From positions 62,001-126,000 of the IMG/VR virus record IMGVR_UViG_3300047369_000650: a DNA stretch of 64,000 nucleotides; one strand, 5' to 3'. Source of the DNA: a virus. Under the pieces are notes generated by a model. It had not been told where the DNA came from, did no database searches, and saw only the letters and a program-made list of their open reading frames with translations. The position numbers were made by a program, and so were the translations under genes. This document shows positions 36,331 through 44,623 of this stretch, piece by piece (position 1 is the stretch's first letter; each line of letters opens with the position of its first letter).

Positions 36331-36797
36331 GTGTTTTCTGTTTAAGTTTTCTTATAGCGTGTCAACCTATAGAAGAAACTTTAGATATATCCAAACCGGC
36401 TGAGCAATATATCGGTTTAGACGAATATAAAAACAGAAAACAATTAAAAGAATTAGTGGGAGTTGATCCTGTTCATACTGAATGGTGTGCAGCATTTGTA
36501 AATTTTGTTCTTGATATACAAGATATACCTGGTTCTGAATCAGTAAGTGATTATCCTCTCATGGCTAGATCATTTTTGACTTGGGGCGAAGAAGTTTTAG
36601 ATAAGCCCATAAAAGGAGATATTGTAATATTTCCAAGAGGCGGTAAACTATGGCAAGGTCATGTCGGATTCTTTATAAGAGAAGTTCAGTATGAAAATAG
36701 AACAAGATGGATTATACTAGGCGGAAATCAAGATAATACTGTAAGTTATGCAGAATTTAATCCTAAAAAAGCAATAGCAATTAGAAGAAAAAAGTAA
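36309..36797 (+). CDS. Lipoprotein with CHAP/NlpC-like murein hydrolase domain (TIGR02594-like)
   Basis: 162 residues. The first 18 residues form a lipoprotein signal (basic start, AVGVFCLSFLIA, lipobox Cys18). The rest fits the TIGR02594-type CHAP-like fold: TEWCAAFVNFVL gives catalytic Cys60, GHVGFF gives His118, and LGGNQDN gives the polar third residue. It starts inside the lipase gene (22-base overlap), so the two are coupled. It is probably a peptidoglycan amidase or endopeptidase exported to the periplasm and lipid-anchored, part of the lysis set. No holin is evident nearby. Confidence 0.75.
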   Translation: MFRKNAVGVFCLSFLIACQPIEETLDISKPAEQYIGLDEYKNRKQLKELVGVDPVHTEWCAAFVNFVLDIQDIPGSESVSDYPLMARSFLTWGEEVLDKPIKGDIVIFPRGGKLWQGHVGFFIREVQYENRTRWIILGGNQDNTVSYAEFNPKKAIAIRRKK

Positions 36798-36805
36798 ATT
36801 AGGGG

Positions 36806-36834
36806 TTTACTTTTCTTAAAAAATATATTAGAAT
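36806..36834 (+). promoter_or_regulatory. Early-type promoter (TTTACT-17-TAGAAT)
   Basis: AGGGG precedes TTTACT; TAGAAT follows after 17 bases, 23 bases upstream of the glycine-zipper gene. It starts a new early block inside otherwise late genes. Confidence 0.65.
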
Positions 36835-36857
36835 AGTAAAATCTAATGGAGATAAAA

Positions 36858-37355
36858 ATGAAAAAAACTTTAACTGCAATGGTATTAGCTATGGCTGCAT
36901 CTGCATCATTAGCTGCTACAAAGAGTGCTGAAGTTTGGTATATAGAAAATGTTAATGTTCAGCAACAAACCCAAGAACCTGTACAAGAGTGTTCGATGCA
37001 ACAAGTACCAGTATATGGTACTGTTCATAATCAACATGCCACTGGTATTAATAATAATGTTCTTGCTGGAGCTATTATTGGTGGCTTAATTGGTGGGACA
37101 TCTAGAGGCAGTGACTCTGGTATTTTACCTGGAGTGATTGTTGGAGGCCTACTTGGTAGCACAACACCTGGTGCTCAGAAACAAAAAATAATTGGTTATA
37201 AGTCTCAACAAGTTTGTAATACTGTTTATCAACCAATAAATCAACAAGTGCAAACTCAGATTGTACACTGGAAACATGGAAATCAGCGTGGCTATTTTTA
37301 TAGTAACGAAAAGCACTATGTTGGTCAGACCGTAATGGTTGATGTTGGAATGTAA
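36858..37355 (+). CDS. Exported glycine-zipper protein, 17-kDa surface antigen-like
   Basis: 165 residues from the ATG at 36858 (GGAG upstream; the ATG at 36846 overlaps that site). An N-terminal Sec signal peptide (MKKTLTAMVLAMAASASLAA, cleavage after ALA-like site) is followed by a glycine zipper, AGAIIGGLIGG...GVIVGGLLGS, as in the Rickettsia 17-kDa antigen/SlyB family of outer-membrane proteins. Paired cysteines flank it. The family is common in proteobacteria but unexpected in a phage, so host acquisition is likely. An early-type promoter argues for envelope alteration or superinfection exclusion rather than lysis. Confidence 0.75.
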   Translation: MKKTLTAMVLAMAASASLAATKSAEVWYIENVNVQQQTQEPVQECSMQQVPVYGTVHNQHATGINNNVLAGAIIGGLIGGTSRGSDSGILPGVIVGGLLGSTTPGAQKQKIIGYKSQQVCNTVYQPINQQVQTQIVHWKHGNQRGYFYSNEKHYVGQTVMVDVGM

Positions 37356-37372
37356 ATTGGAAAGATTATATT

Positions 37373-37558
37373 ATGAGAAATTCAAATACACAGAATAGTT
37401 TTTCTGTAGATAATGATGGTCATATTCGACTGAAGACAAATCTATCACCTAAAGATTTAGGTATCCAAAGTGCAGATACATTTGTGGTTCTAATTGTAGA
37501 TGATGAAGCAATTTTAGTTAAAATGGAATTAGAACTAAAAGCTCATGTAAATGTTTAG
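37373..37558 (+). CDS. Hypothetical protein, 61 aa
   Basis: A small acidic protein (MRNSNTQNSFSVDNDGHIRLKTNL...) 17 bases after the glycine-zipper gene, overlapping the next gene by 8 bases. No recognised domain. Confidence 0.6.
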   Translation: MRNSNTQNSFSVDNDGHIRLKTNLSPKDLGIQSADTFVVLIVDDEAILVKMELELKAHVNV

Positions 37559-38021
37559 TCAGAAAAAAATTGAAGAAATTGTTGACTTACTCATTACTCT
37601 AACGCCAGAAACAAAAATTTACTTTGGTTGTGATTCAGTAAGATACTTTAAAAAGAATAAACCCTATGCTCGTTATGCTACTGTGATGATTGTTCACAAG
37701 AATGGTAATAACGGATGTAGAATTTTCTCAGAGGTATCCTATGAAAGAGACTATGATCTAAAAAAAGATCGACCGAAAATGAGAATGATAAACGAAGCAA
37801 AGAAAGTATGCGAATTATATTTGCATATAATACCATTTATTGATGAATTTGATGTCGAGATACATTTAGATGTTAATACTGATCCTAAACATGGATCCTA
37901 TTGTGCAGTAAATGAGGCAGCTGGTTATGTTCTAGGTATGACTGGTATCGAGCCAAAATTAAAACCGCATGGCTTTGCTGCAAGTTACGGTGCTGATGGA
38001 GTTGCTCATGGAAGAGGATAA
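37551..38021 (+). CDS. YkuK/DUF458-like RNase H-fold protein
   Basis: 156 residues. IYFGCDSVRYF (residues 23-33) and DVEIHLDVNTDPKHGS, followed by an AVNEAAGYVLGMTGIEPKLKP helix, match the RNase H-like DUF458 family (Bacillus YkuK), with acidic residues at the expected strand ends. The family's biochemical role is poorly known; nuclease activity is possible. It overlaps the genes on both sides. Confidence 0.65.
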   Translation: MFSQKKIEEIVDLLITLTPETKIYFGCDSVRYFKKNKPYARYATVMIVHKNGNNGCRIFSEVSYERDYDLKKDRPKMRMINEAKKVCELYLHIIPFIDEFDVEIHLDVNTDPKHGSYCAVNEAAGYVLGMTGIEPKLKPHGFAASYGADGVAHGRG

Positions 38022-38253
38022 TATAAGATCACCAAAACTAATTTTTCTAAAAGATATTCTTGAAACTAAAGTTCGTAAAGAACAAGAGTTAGCATACTAT
38101 CAAAAGAAATTGGAAGAACTTGAAGTAAAGATGGGTTATCTTCGACAAGATATAAATTTAACAAATACTATTATTAATATTATTGAAGAAGAACAAGTGA
38201 TTGATTTTAAAGAACAGATGGAAAAAAGATTACTTATAAAGGACCCTAAATGA
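38008..38253 (+). CDS. Hypothetical coiled-coil protein, 81 aa
   Basis: Start at the ATG of 38008 with GGAG about 6 bases upstream; earlier in-frame ATGs lie deeper in the previous gene. The product is largely one helix (KEQELAYYQKKLEELEVK) likely to form a coiled coil. It is coupled to the next gene by an ATGA overlap. Confidence 0.6.
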   Translation: MEEDNIRSPKLIFLKDILETKVRKEQELAYYQKKLEELEVKMGYLRQDINLTNTIINIIEEEQVIDFKEQMEKRLLIKDPK

Positions 38254-38552
38254 CTCAACCATCATATGCATTTAAAAAAGATTTACAGTTATTAATTCAA
38301 AGACATCGAATAGATGATCTTTGTGGAAAACCATCATATACAGTAACGGAATATATAATGAAACAAATTGAAGCTTATCAAAGAGAACACGTGCAGCCAA
38401 AAAACTGGTGGGGCGATATAAATAGTATTGCACCCTCACCAGTTTACGAAAAAGGCTACCCTTCTTACGAAGCGGTCAATATAGAAAAGCCTATCCAAGA
38501 AAGATACCACGAATATATGGGTCGAATGTTAAAGGAAGAAAAAGATGAGTGA
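38250..38552 (+). CDS. Hypothetical protein, 100 aa
   Basis: A mixed-charge protein (MTQPSYAFKKDLQLLIQRH...) with a central KNWWGDINSI. No recognised family. It overlaps both neighbours, indicating one operon from 36858 to 38805. Confidence 0.6.
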   Translation: MTQPSYAFKKDLQLLIQRHRIDDLCGKPSYTVTEYIMKQIEAYQREHVQPKNWWGDINSIAPSPVYEKGYPSYEAVNIEKPIQERYHEYMGRMLKEEKDE

Positions 38553-38805
38553 TATATTTGATTTTGGTTTTACCGCCGTAGATGAAGATGAACTTCAGGC
38601 AGTACAACAAACACAAGCTTTGGCCAGTAGTGCAGAACAAGTAGCTACTACAACACAGGATAAACTTGATAAACTTTATAATGCTGTTATTCCTCTTTTA
38701 AATAATCTTAAGGCTAATCCAGAGAAGGAATATATTCTCTGGCCGAATCGGTTAGCAAAGGTAGAAGCCTTTGAAACACATCTAACAGATATATACAAAT
38801 CATAA
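38545..38805 (+). CDS. Hypothetical protein, 86 aa
   Basis: An acidic start (MSDIFDFGFTAVDEDELQ) followed by a helix and EKEYILWPNRLAKVEAF. The start and the YILWPNR stretch recall short conserved proteins of marine T4-like phages; function unknown. Confidence 0.65.
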   Translation: MSDIFDFGFTAVDEDELQAVQQTQALASSAEQVATTTQDKLDKLYNAVIPLLNNLKANPEKEYILWPNRLAKVEAFETHLTDIYKS

Positions 38806-38842
38806 AAATCATAAGTTATTCTTTTTATTAGATTCTTTTTTC

Positions 38843-38871
38843 TTTACATTACACATAAAATATGCTATTTT
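38843..38871 (+). promoter_or_regulatory. Early-type promoter (TTTACA-17-TATTTT)
   Basis: TTTACA, a 17-base spacer and TATTTT lie 28 bases upstream of the metalloprotease gene. The AGGGG extension is absent, so this is a weaker member of the set. Confidence 0.55.
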
Positions 38872-38899
38872 GTAAGAGTAGAAAGAAAGAGGATCTATA

Positions 38900-39544
38900 A
38901 TGCAAATCGTAATTACTTCAGACCAAAGAGAACTATTCCACAGTCTTAAAGCAAAAGACTGGAATCGTGAAGCTATTGCTGCTTATCTAAAGTATGAAAG
39001 TAAAAAGAAATCTGTAATTCGCAATAAAAGAATTACGCTTGGATCTGATTCTCAAAGATCAAAAACTTATAGTGCAGAATTTGCTTACCATAAAAAGTTT
39101 GGTTACGGTAAGCAATTCGAGACAATCAAAGATTGCCAAAAATATACTAATAAAATAACTAATTCAGCTACTTGGAAAAAACTAGTAAAAGAATCTAGGC
39201 ACGAACATCGCAGAAATGTTTCAGTAGAGACTCTTGGTGGCCATAGATTTGCTGGCATGTCTCACGGATATAAAATTCGTCTTAATACTACAGGTATGAA
39301 TGAGTATGTCATACTTCACGAATTAGCACATAGTGCAGGATACATGCACCATGATGTTGGATTCCGTATTTGTTTACTAAAGCTTGTATCACGTTTCTTA
39401 GGTAGAGAACAAGCTCAGGAATTAAAGAGCCAATTTAAAGCTCGTAAACTTAAAGTAACGATTAGTAATCATATTAAATCTCCAGAGCAGTGGCTCAAGA
39501 CATATGAAAGATTAGAAAGTGCTAGGGCTGCGAGAGCAGCCTAA
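38900..39544 (+). CDS. HExxH putative metallohydrolase (TIGR04338-like)
   Basis: 214 residues. VILHELAHSAGYMHHDVGF carries the zinc motif His140-Glu141-His144 with a following His150 or His151 as third ligand. This HELAH...H..GF layout is that of phage putative metallohydrolases (TIGR04338 type). The N-terminal 60 residues are basic and helix-rich, ending with a DNA-binding-like charge pattern. The second HExxH protein in the window is at 32026; the two are unrelated outside the motif. Confidence 0.7.
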   Translation: MQIVITSDQRELFHSLKAKDWNREAIAAYLKYESKKKSVIRNKRITLGSDSQRSKTYSAEFAYHKKFGYGKQFETIKDCQKYTNKITNSATWKKLVKESRHEHRRNVSVETLGGHRFAGMSHGYKIRLNTTGMNEYVILHELAHSAGYMHHDVGFRICLLKLVSRFLGREQAQELKSQFKARKLKVTISNHIKSPEQWLKTYERLESARAARAA

Positions 39545-39593
39545 TACTTTTGGATATGGAAAAGATAATGAGTATAGGTATGCATTTTAGGGG

Positions 39594-39622
39594 TTTACAA
39601 ATCATTAGAAATATGATATGTT
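39594..39622 (+). promoter_or_regulatory. Early-type promoter (TTTACA-17-TATGTT)
   Basis: It has the same TGCATTTTAGGGG lead-in as the 32545 promoter, then TTTACA, 17 bases and TATGTT, 25 bases upstream of the HAD gene. Confidence 0.7.
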
Positions 39623-39647
39623 GTAACTATAATAAAAAGGAATAAAT

Positions 39648-40235
39648 ATGATTGACAATATGAATAAAATAATCTTAACCGACTGCGACGGTGTTCTTAT
39701 GAACTGGGAGTTTGCTTTTAATCTTTGGATGAAACATAAAGGTTATAATATCTCTCCAGAAAATGAACATGCCTATGATATGGGTCAACGTTATGGTTTA
39801 GATAGCCAGACTAAAAAATTAGTTGTTCAAACTTTTAATGAGTCTGCAGCTATTGGCTTTTTGCCACCACTACGTGATGCAATGTATTATGTAGATTTGC
39901 TCCATCGGAAACATGGTTATGTTTTTCATATGGTCACTTCTTTGTCATTAGATCCTTCAGCTCAAGCTCTTCGGATTGAAAATACTAAAAAGTTATTCGG
40001 AGAAACCGCTTTTACTAGTTTCTCTTTTGCAGACACTGGTGCAGATAAAGATGATGTACTAGAACCCTACAAAGGTAGTGGTTATCTTTGGTTAGAAGAT
40101 AAAACAGAAAATGCCGAACTTGGTGATCGGCTTGGATTAGAAAGTATCCTAATTGAACATGGTCACAATATGAATAATAAACAATTCCCTTTAATGAAAA
40201 ACTGGAGCGATCTGTATGAGTATATCACTGGCTGA
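39648..40235 (+). CDS. HAD-family phosphatase, 5'-nucleotidase-like
   Basis: 195 residues. IILTDCDGVLMNWE is HAD motif I (Asp12 and Asp14); FHMVTSLS supplies motif II; YLWLEDKTENA gives motif IV acids. Length and cap placement (residues 17-75 between motifs I and II) resemble deoxyribonucleotidases of phages, which could dephosphorylate nucleotides. The start at 39648 is backed by AAGGA seven bases upstream. It overlaps the next gene by 20 bases. Confidence 0.7.
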   Translation: MIDNMNKIILTDCDGVLMNWEFAFNLWMKHKGYNISPENEHAYDMGQRYGLDSQTKKLVVQTFNESAAIGFLPPLRDAMYYVDLLHRKHGYVFHMVTSLSLDPSAQALRIENTKKLFGETAFTSFSFADTGADKDDVLEPYKGSGYLWLEDKTENAELGDRLGLESILIEHGHNMNNKQFPLMKNWSDLYEYITG

Positions 40236-40428
40236 ACTATTAAGACTAAGATCAGAATATGAAGACTTGGCAAGAAGTTTTGATATTGCTGAGGATAAAC
40301 GTCATGGAGTTATAAATAGCTTAGAGTGGTTTAAACGATATGGTAATCGTAAAAACAGATTTAGAAATGGTTATGACAGAGCAATAGAAATATGCAATGT
40401 CATGCTAAGAGAAATTAAAAGGGAATAG
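40216..40428 (+). CDS. Hypothetical protein, 70 aa
   Basis: A basic helical protein (MSISLAELLRLRSEYED...). No recognised domain. Its coding sequence contains an exact late box (40311) that probably serves the following adhesin gene. Confidence 0.55.
   Translation: MSISLAELLRLRSEYEDLARSFDIAEDKRHGVINSLEWFKRYGNRKNRFRNGYDRAIEICNVMLREIKRE
40311..40318 (+). promoter_or_regulatory. Late promoter box TATAAATA inside the upstream gene
   Basis: An exact match 112 bases before the adhesin at 40431. It would let a structural gene be read late although it sits behind an early-type promoter. Confidence 0.6.
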
Positions 40429-40430
40429 GA

Positions 40431-42839
40431 ATGCCATCAAAGTCAGTCCTTATAGCACAAGCTTTTAGTAAAACGGGAGTCTTATCTACAGTTGTAGATT
40501 CGGCTCCTTCAGTTAATACTGGACAAGTAGATGTAGCTACATCAGCCGATTTACCTAATACAGGTAATGATGTAGGCGATCAAGCTTTTGTTCAGGAAAC
40601 TAATAGATTATACATATGGAGTGGTTCAGGTTGGTATAACATTGCATTAATTAATACTACTCCTACGTGGGATTCTAACGGTCAACCAGAAAGTTCTTAT
40701 GTGTTGGATGTTGATAGCCCACAAGATGCAACAGTTATTACTCTTGCTGCTAGTGACCCAGAAGGAATTCCGATAACCTATGAATATATTACGAGTGGTC
40801 AAATGGATAGTATTGCTACCGTATCTCAGGATTCCTCCGTGTTTACTATTACACCAAAAACAGAAGCTCAGGTGCCTGATGGTGGTACGGGATCCATTAC
40901 TTTTAGAGCATCTGATGGAGTTAATATTTTACCTCAAGTATCAAGTTTCACTCTTAATTTTAGTACAAGTATTGCAAATACCAAATATAACACGTTATTA
41001 GTTACAGTAACTGACACGTCGGATAACAATAACATTACTGATGCATCAGTTAATAACCATTTAATTACTGTAAATGGTGATGCTCATGCTGGTACGTTTA
41101 GCCCATATAGAAGTGGTGGATATTCTACTTACTTTGACGGCTCTGGCGATTATTTGACTGCAACAGGCACAGCTATAGGAACAGGAGATTTTACACTAGA
41201 GGCATGGATATATACTGCATCATTTTCAAACTACCGAACTATTTTTACAAATAGAGGTTCATCAAATTCCACTGGCAACTTTGTATTGGGTGTAGATTCA
41301 GCGGCTCAAGTTTATCTTTATAGCAATAACTTTTTAATTACTTCATCGAGTACATTATCGGCAAACACTTGGCACCATGTTGCACTCGTTCGTAATGGCA
41401 CTGGCTCAGGATCAACAGTTTTATATATTGATGGTTCTTCTGTTGGTTCTGCAGATGTCAGCAATAATTTTTCAGACACAGCCTATGATATTGGTGGAGA
41501 TACAGTCGATAGCTATCACTGGAACGGTTATATCTCAGACCTTAGAGTTAATATAGGTACAGCAATATATATCTCTGCCTTTACTCCACCAACTAAGAGA
41601 CTAACAGCTATAACAAATACTTCCCTGCTTACCTGTCACTTGCCATACATTGCTGATGGCTCAACTAATAATTACTCTATCACAGTAAACGGCAATGTTA
41701 CTACAAAACCATACTCACCTTACGACTACGACGAATACGATGCAGACGTTCACGGCGGGTCTGTGTACTTTGATGACACATTTGATTCTTTGCAGCTTCC
41801 AGGCAATATTAATTTAGGTGGTGATTTTACCGTAAGTGCTTGGATTTATATGCAAGGAACAAGTAAAGCGGTTATATTAGGATCTACCTACCCGCCTAAC
41901 TATCAGTTTTTTATTGATAGTAGTAATGTAATCGGTTTTCACGATAACACAACAACGGTAAATGGCACTGGAATAGTCCAAAGAGATAAATGGAATTATT
42001 GTGTTTGGTCAAGGTCTGGATCAAATATTAGTATGTATGTCAATGGTGAATCTAGGGGAACCGGAACTTCTAGTGCAACCTTTCAAATGAGATATGTAAG
42101 CAGTCTTGGTAACCAATATGATTTTTTTAATGGGTATATATCTGATCTGCAAATAAAAACAACTTCAACTTCGGCAGCTAATGCAGTTCCACCAACAGCA
42201 CCACTATCTTCATCTGGCACATCTCTACACATCAAAGGCACAGACGCTTCTATCATAGATAAATCTCAAGTTTCTAACCTAAAGCTTGTTGGTAATACTA
42301 CTGGATCAACTACTCAGGTTAAGTTTGCTAATACTAAGTCTATGTATTTTGATGGGAGTGGAGATTATATTGATACCAATAAAAATTTACAGGGAGATTT
42401 TGGTACAGGTGATTTTACTGTTGAAGGATGGTTTTACTTAAATGAGGCTATTGGTGCTGTCAGAGTTTTATTGGGTTCTGGTACAGGTGATGGCAATGAT
42501 GAGTTTATGCTGGTTCTTGAATCAAATGGTAAACTGACTTATGATTGGTTTAGCGTGTCGGATTATATTCAAAGCACCTCAACGATTACTGCATATACTT
42601 GGCATCATATAGCACTTACCAGATCAGGAACACAACTTGATCTTTGGTTAGACGGTACTAGTGTTGCTAGTAATTCAAGTCATTCATACAACTATAACGG
42701 AACATCTACTTTTAAAATCGGAATGTCAAGAGCTGGCGCCTTTTTTTGGAATGGATATATCCAAGATGTGCGAATTACAAATGGTCTAGCAAGATACACC
42801 GCAAACTTTACACCACCAACAGCTTCATTAGAAGGTTAA
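40431..42839 (+). CDS. LamG-domain adhesin, paralogue of the 10558 product
   Basis: 802 residues. The N-terminal module (about residues 40-180: LYIWSGSGWYNIALINTTPTW and the PKTEAQVPDGGTGSITFRA stretch) matches the 10558 and 20230 products. Three LamG-like jelly rolls follow, beginning near residues 232, 441 and 637, each with a YFDG/YFDD strand and W.H.AL.R motifs. The C-terminal coding DNA is identical to that of the 10558 gene for 44 bases. It lies next to the neck gene gp13, far from the other fibre genes. Probably a glycan-binding virion adhesin. Confidence 0.8.
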   Translation: MPSKSVLIAQAFSKTGVLSTVVDSAPSVNTGQVDVATSADLPNTGNDVGDQAFVQETNRLYIWSGSGWYNIALINTTPTWDSNGQPESSYVLDVDSPQDATVITLAASDPEGIPITYEYITSGQMDSIATVSQDSSVFTITPKTEAQVPDGGTGSITFRASDGVNILPQVSSFTLNFSTSIANTKYNTLLVTVTDTSDNNNITDASVNNHLITVNGDAHAGTFSPYRSGGYSTYFDGSGDYLTATGTAIGTGDFTLEAWIYTASFSNYRTIFTNRGSSNSTGNFVLGVDSAAQVYLYSNNFLITSSSTLSANTWHHVALVRNGTGSGSTVLYIDGSSVGSADVSNNFSDTAYDIGGDTVDSYHWNGYISDLRVNIGTAIYISAFTPPTKRLTAITNTSLLTCHLPYIADGSTNNYSITVNGNVTTKPYSPYDYDEYDADVHGGSVYFDDTFDSLQLPGNINLGGDFTVSAWIYMQGTSKAVILGSTYPPNYQFFIDSSNVIGFHDNTTTVNGTGIVQRDKWNYCVWSRSGSNISMYVNGESRGTGTSSATFQMRYVSSLGNQYDFFNGYISDLQIKTTSTSAANAVPPTAPLSSSGTSLHIKGTDASIIDKSQVSNLKLVGNTTGSTTQVKFANTKSMYFDGSGDYIDTNKNLQGDFGTGDFTVEGWFYLNEAIGAVRVLLGSGTGDGNDEFMLVLESNGKLTYDWFSVSDYIQSTSTITAYTWHHIALTRSGTQLDLWLDGTSVASNSSHSYNYNGTSTFKIGMSRAGAFFWNGYIQDVRITNGLARYTANFTPPTASLEG
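42795..42838 (+). repeat. 44-base identical segment shared with 12985-13028
   Basis: This is the second copy of the identical 3' coding tract of the LamG adhesins, about 30 kb from the first. It could pair in recombination. Confidence 0.9.
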
Positions 42840-42862
42840 TTTCAAGTTCTAATAATTTTTTA

Positions 42863-42870
42863 TATAAATA
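42863..42870 (+). promoter_or_regulatory. T4-type late promoter box TATAAATA
   Basis: An exact box 31 bases upstream of gp13, opening the neck/terminase transcription unit. Confidence 0.85.
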
Positions 42871-42901
42871 GTAGCAAATACTATTTTATAGGAAAGTTAT
42901 A

Positions 42902-43657
42902 ATGGCTGCAGTTACCTCAAGAGATGAATTATCAGAGTATTGTTTAAGAAGACTTGGCGCTCCGGTTATCGACATTAATGTAGATCCAGATCAAATAGAA
43001 GATAGAATAGATGAAGCACTTGAGTTTTTTCAAGAGTTTCATTCTGATGCCACTGTTCGTACTTACTTTAAGCATCTTATAACAGCAGATGATGTAACCA
43101 ACGAATATATCACAATGCCTAATAACATAGACATTGTTTCTAAACTTTTTCCAGTATCAAGTTCAAGTAATAATAGCATTGATATGTTCAGTGTTAAGTA
43201 TCAAATGATGCTTAATGACATTACTGATTTACAGAATTTTGCAGGTGATCTTGCATACTATACTCAGCTACAGCAATATTTAACTTTAATTGATATGAAG
43301 TTAAATGGCTTGCCTCAAGTTCAGTTTTCGAGACATCAACGCAGATTATATATTTTTGGTGACTTTAAAGATAATGATATAAAAGCTGGTGACTATATTG
43401 TAGCTGAGGTATATCAACTAATTGATCCAGAAACTCATACTAGTGTATATAATGATAAATTTATAAAAGCCTATACTACCGCTCTGATCAAGAGACAGTG
43501 GGGAGCTAATCTTATAAAATTTGAAGGTATGCAACTTCCAGGCGGCGTAATGCTAAATGGTAGACAAATTTTTGAGGATGCAATGCAGGACATTGAAAAG
43601 CTTGAAGAGAATATTCGTCTTGAGCACGAAATGCCAGCTGACTTTTTTGTAGGATAA
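42902..43657 (+). CDS. 13: Neck protein gp13
   Basis: 251 residues. The sequence fits T4-like gp13: a conserved start (SRDELSEYCLRRLGAP), then a DQIEDRIDEALEFFQEFH helix, and a terminal helix ending RLEHEMPADFFVG. gp13 joins gp14 in the head-tail connector that closes the filled head and lets the tail attach. It has a late box upstream and is followed 3 bases later by gp14, as in T4. Confidence 0.9.
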   Translation: MAAVTSRDELSEYCLRRLGAPVIDINVDPDQIEDRIDEALEFFQEFHSDATVRTYFKHLITADDVTNEYITMPNNIDIVSKLFPVSSSSNNSIDMFSVKYQMMLNDITDLQNFAGDLAYYTQLQQYLTLIDMKLNGLPQVQFSRHQRRLYIFGDFKDNDIKAGDYIVAEVYQLIDPETHTSVYNDKFIKAYTTALIKRQWGANLIKFEGMQLPGGVMLNGRQIFEDAMQDIEKLEENIRLEHEMPADFFVG

Positions 43658-43660
43658 CAA

Positions 43661-44623
43661 ATGGCCTTAAATCACTATTTTAATCAAAAGGCTAAAAATG
43701 AACAGAGTCTCTATGAAGATATAATCATAGAAAGTCTAAAAATATATGGTCAAGATGTTTATTACTTACCTCGTGAGATAGTAAATGAAAATGATATTTT
43801 TGGCGAAGATGTTCCATCTAAATTTTCTTCTGCTCATAAGATAGAAATGTATATTGAAAATACTGAAGGCTTTGATGGAGAAGGTGATCTATTTACAAAG
43901 TTTGGTGTTGAGATAAGAGATGCTGCTACATTTATAGTTTCAAGAAAAAGATGGGCTAATGTAGTCGGTCAGATGAATAATCAAATAGAAAGTATTAGAC
44001 CAAGAGAAGGAGATTTAATTTATCTTACTCTGACTAATAAACTATTTGAAATTATGCATGTTGAACATGAGCAACCTTTTTATCAATTAAGTAATTTGCC
44101 CACATTTAAACTTAGATGCGAATTATTTACATATAGCGATGAGAGACTCAATACAAATATTGGAGCTATTGATGATATTGAAAAATTGGGTTACAATCTT
44201 CAGTTAAATATGGATCAAGGTGTCGATAGTATTAATTCAGCATTTTCATATGACTTTATGGAAGGCGAATTTGTACAACAAACTCAATCAAGTGGTAAAA
44301 TTCTATCTGCGGAAGTTCTTGAATACAATCAAGCAGAAAACTATATTGTTGTGTCACATATAAGTACAAGTGATGGTACTTATGGTACATTTGTGCCTGG
44401 CATTATTACCAATACGAGACTAAGAAATATCTCTGGTGCTCTTGCATTCTTAGGTGATTCAGAAAGATCAGTATCAAGAACACTTATTTCTATAGACGAA
44501 AATGTTTATGGAGATAGCAGCTTTGCTCAAAATGATATATTTGATACAACAGAAAACTCATTTGATTTGGACTTCTTAGATTTCTCTGAGAACAATCCAT
44601 TCGGCGATCCAGAGGATTTATAA
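43661..44623 (+). CDS. 14: Neck protein gp14
   Basis: 320 residues. It matches T4-like gp14 by position and by sequence: LNHYFNQKAKNEQSLYEDIIIESLKIYGQDVYYLPR near the start (read as LYEDIIIESLKIYGQDVYYL) and an acidic C-terminus ending ENNPFGDPEDL. It works with gp13 in the neck. The stop overlaps the gp15 start by one base. Confidence 0.9.
   Translation: MALNHYFNQKAKNEQSLYEDIIIESLKIYGQDVYYLPREIVNENDIFGEDVPSKFSSAHKIEMYIENTEGFDGEGDLFTKFGVEIRDAATFIVSRKRWANVVGQMNNQIESIRPREGDLIYLTLTNKLFEIMHVEHEQPFYQLSNLPTFKLRCELFTYSDERLNTNIGAIDDIEKLGYNLQLNMDQGVDSINSAFSYDFMEGEFVQQTQSSGKILSAEVLEYNQAENYIVVSHISTSDGTYGTFVPGIITNTRLRNISGALAFLGDSERSVSRTLISIDENVYGDSSFAQNDIFDTTENSFDLDFLDFSENNPFGDPEDL

Noticed and set aside
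38417-38424. TATAAATA inside the 38250-38552 gene
   Set aside because: The box is exact, but it is inside an early-type operon and 121 bases from the next start at 38545, with no reason for late expression; probably chance in AT-rich DNA.
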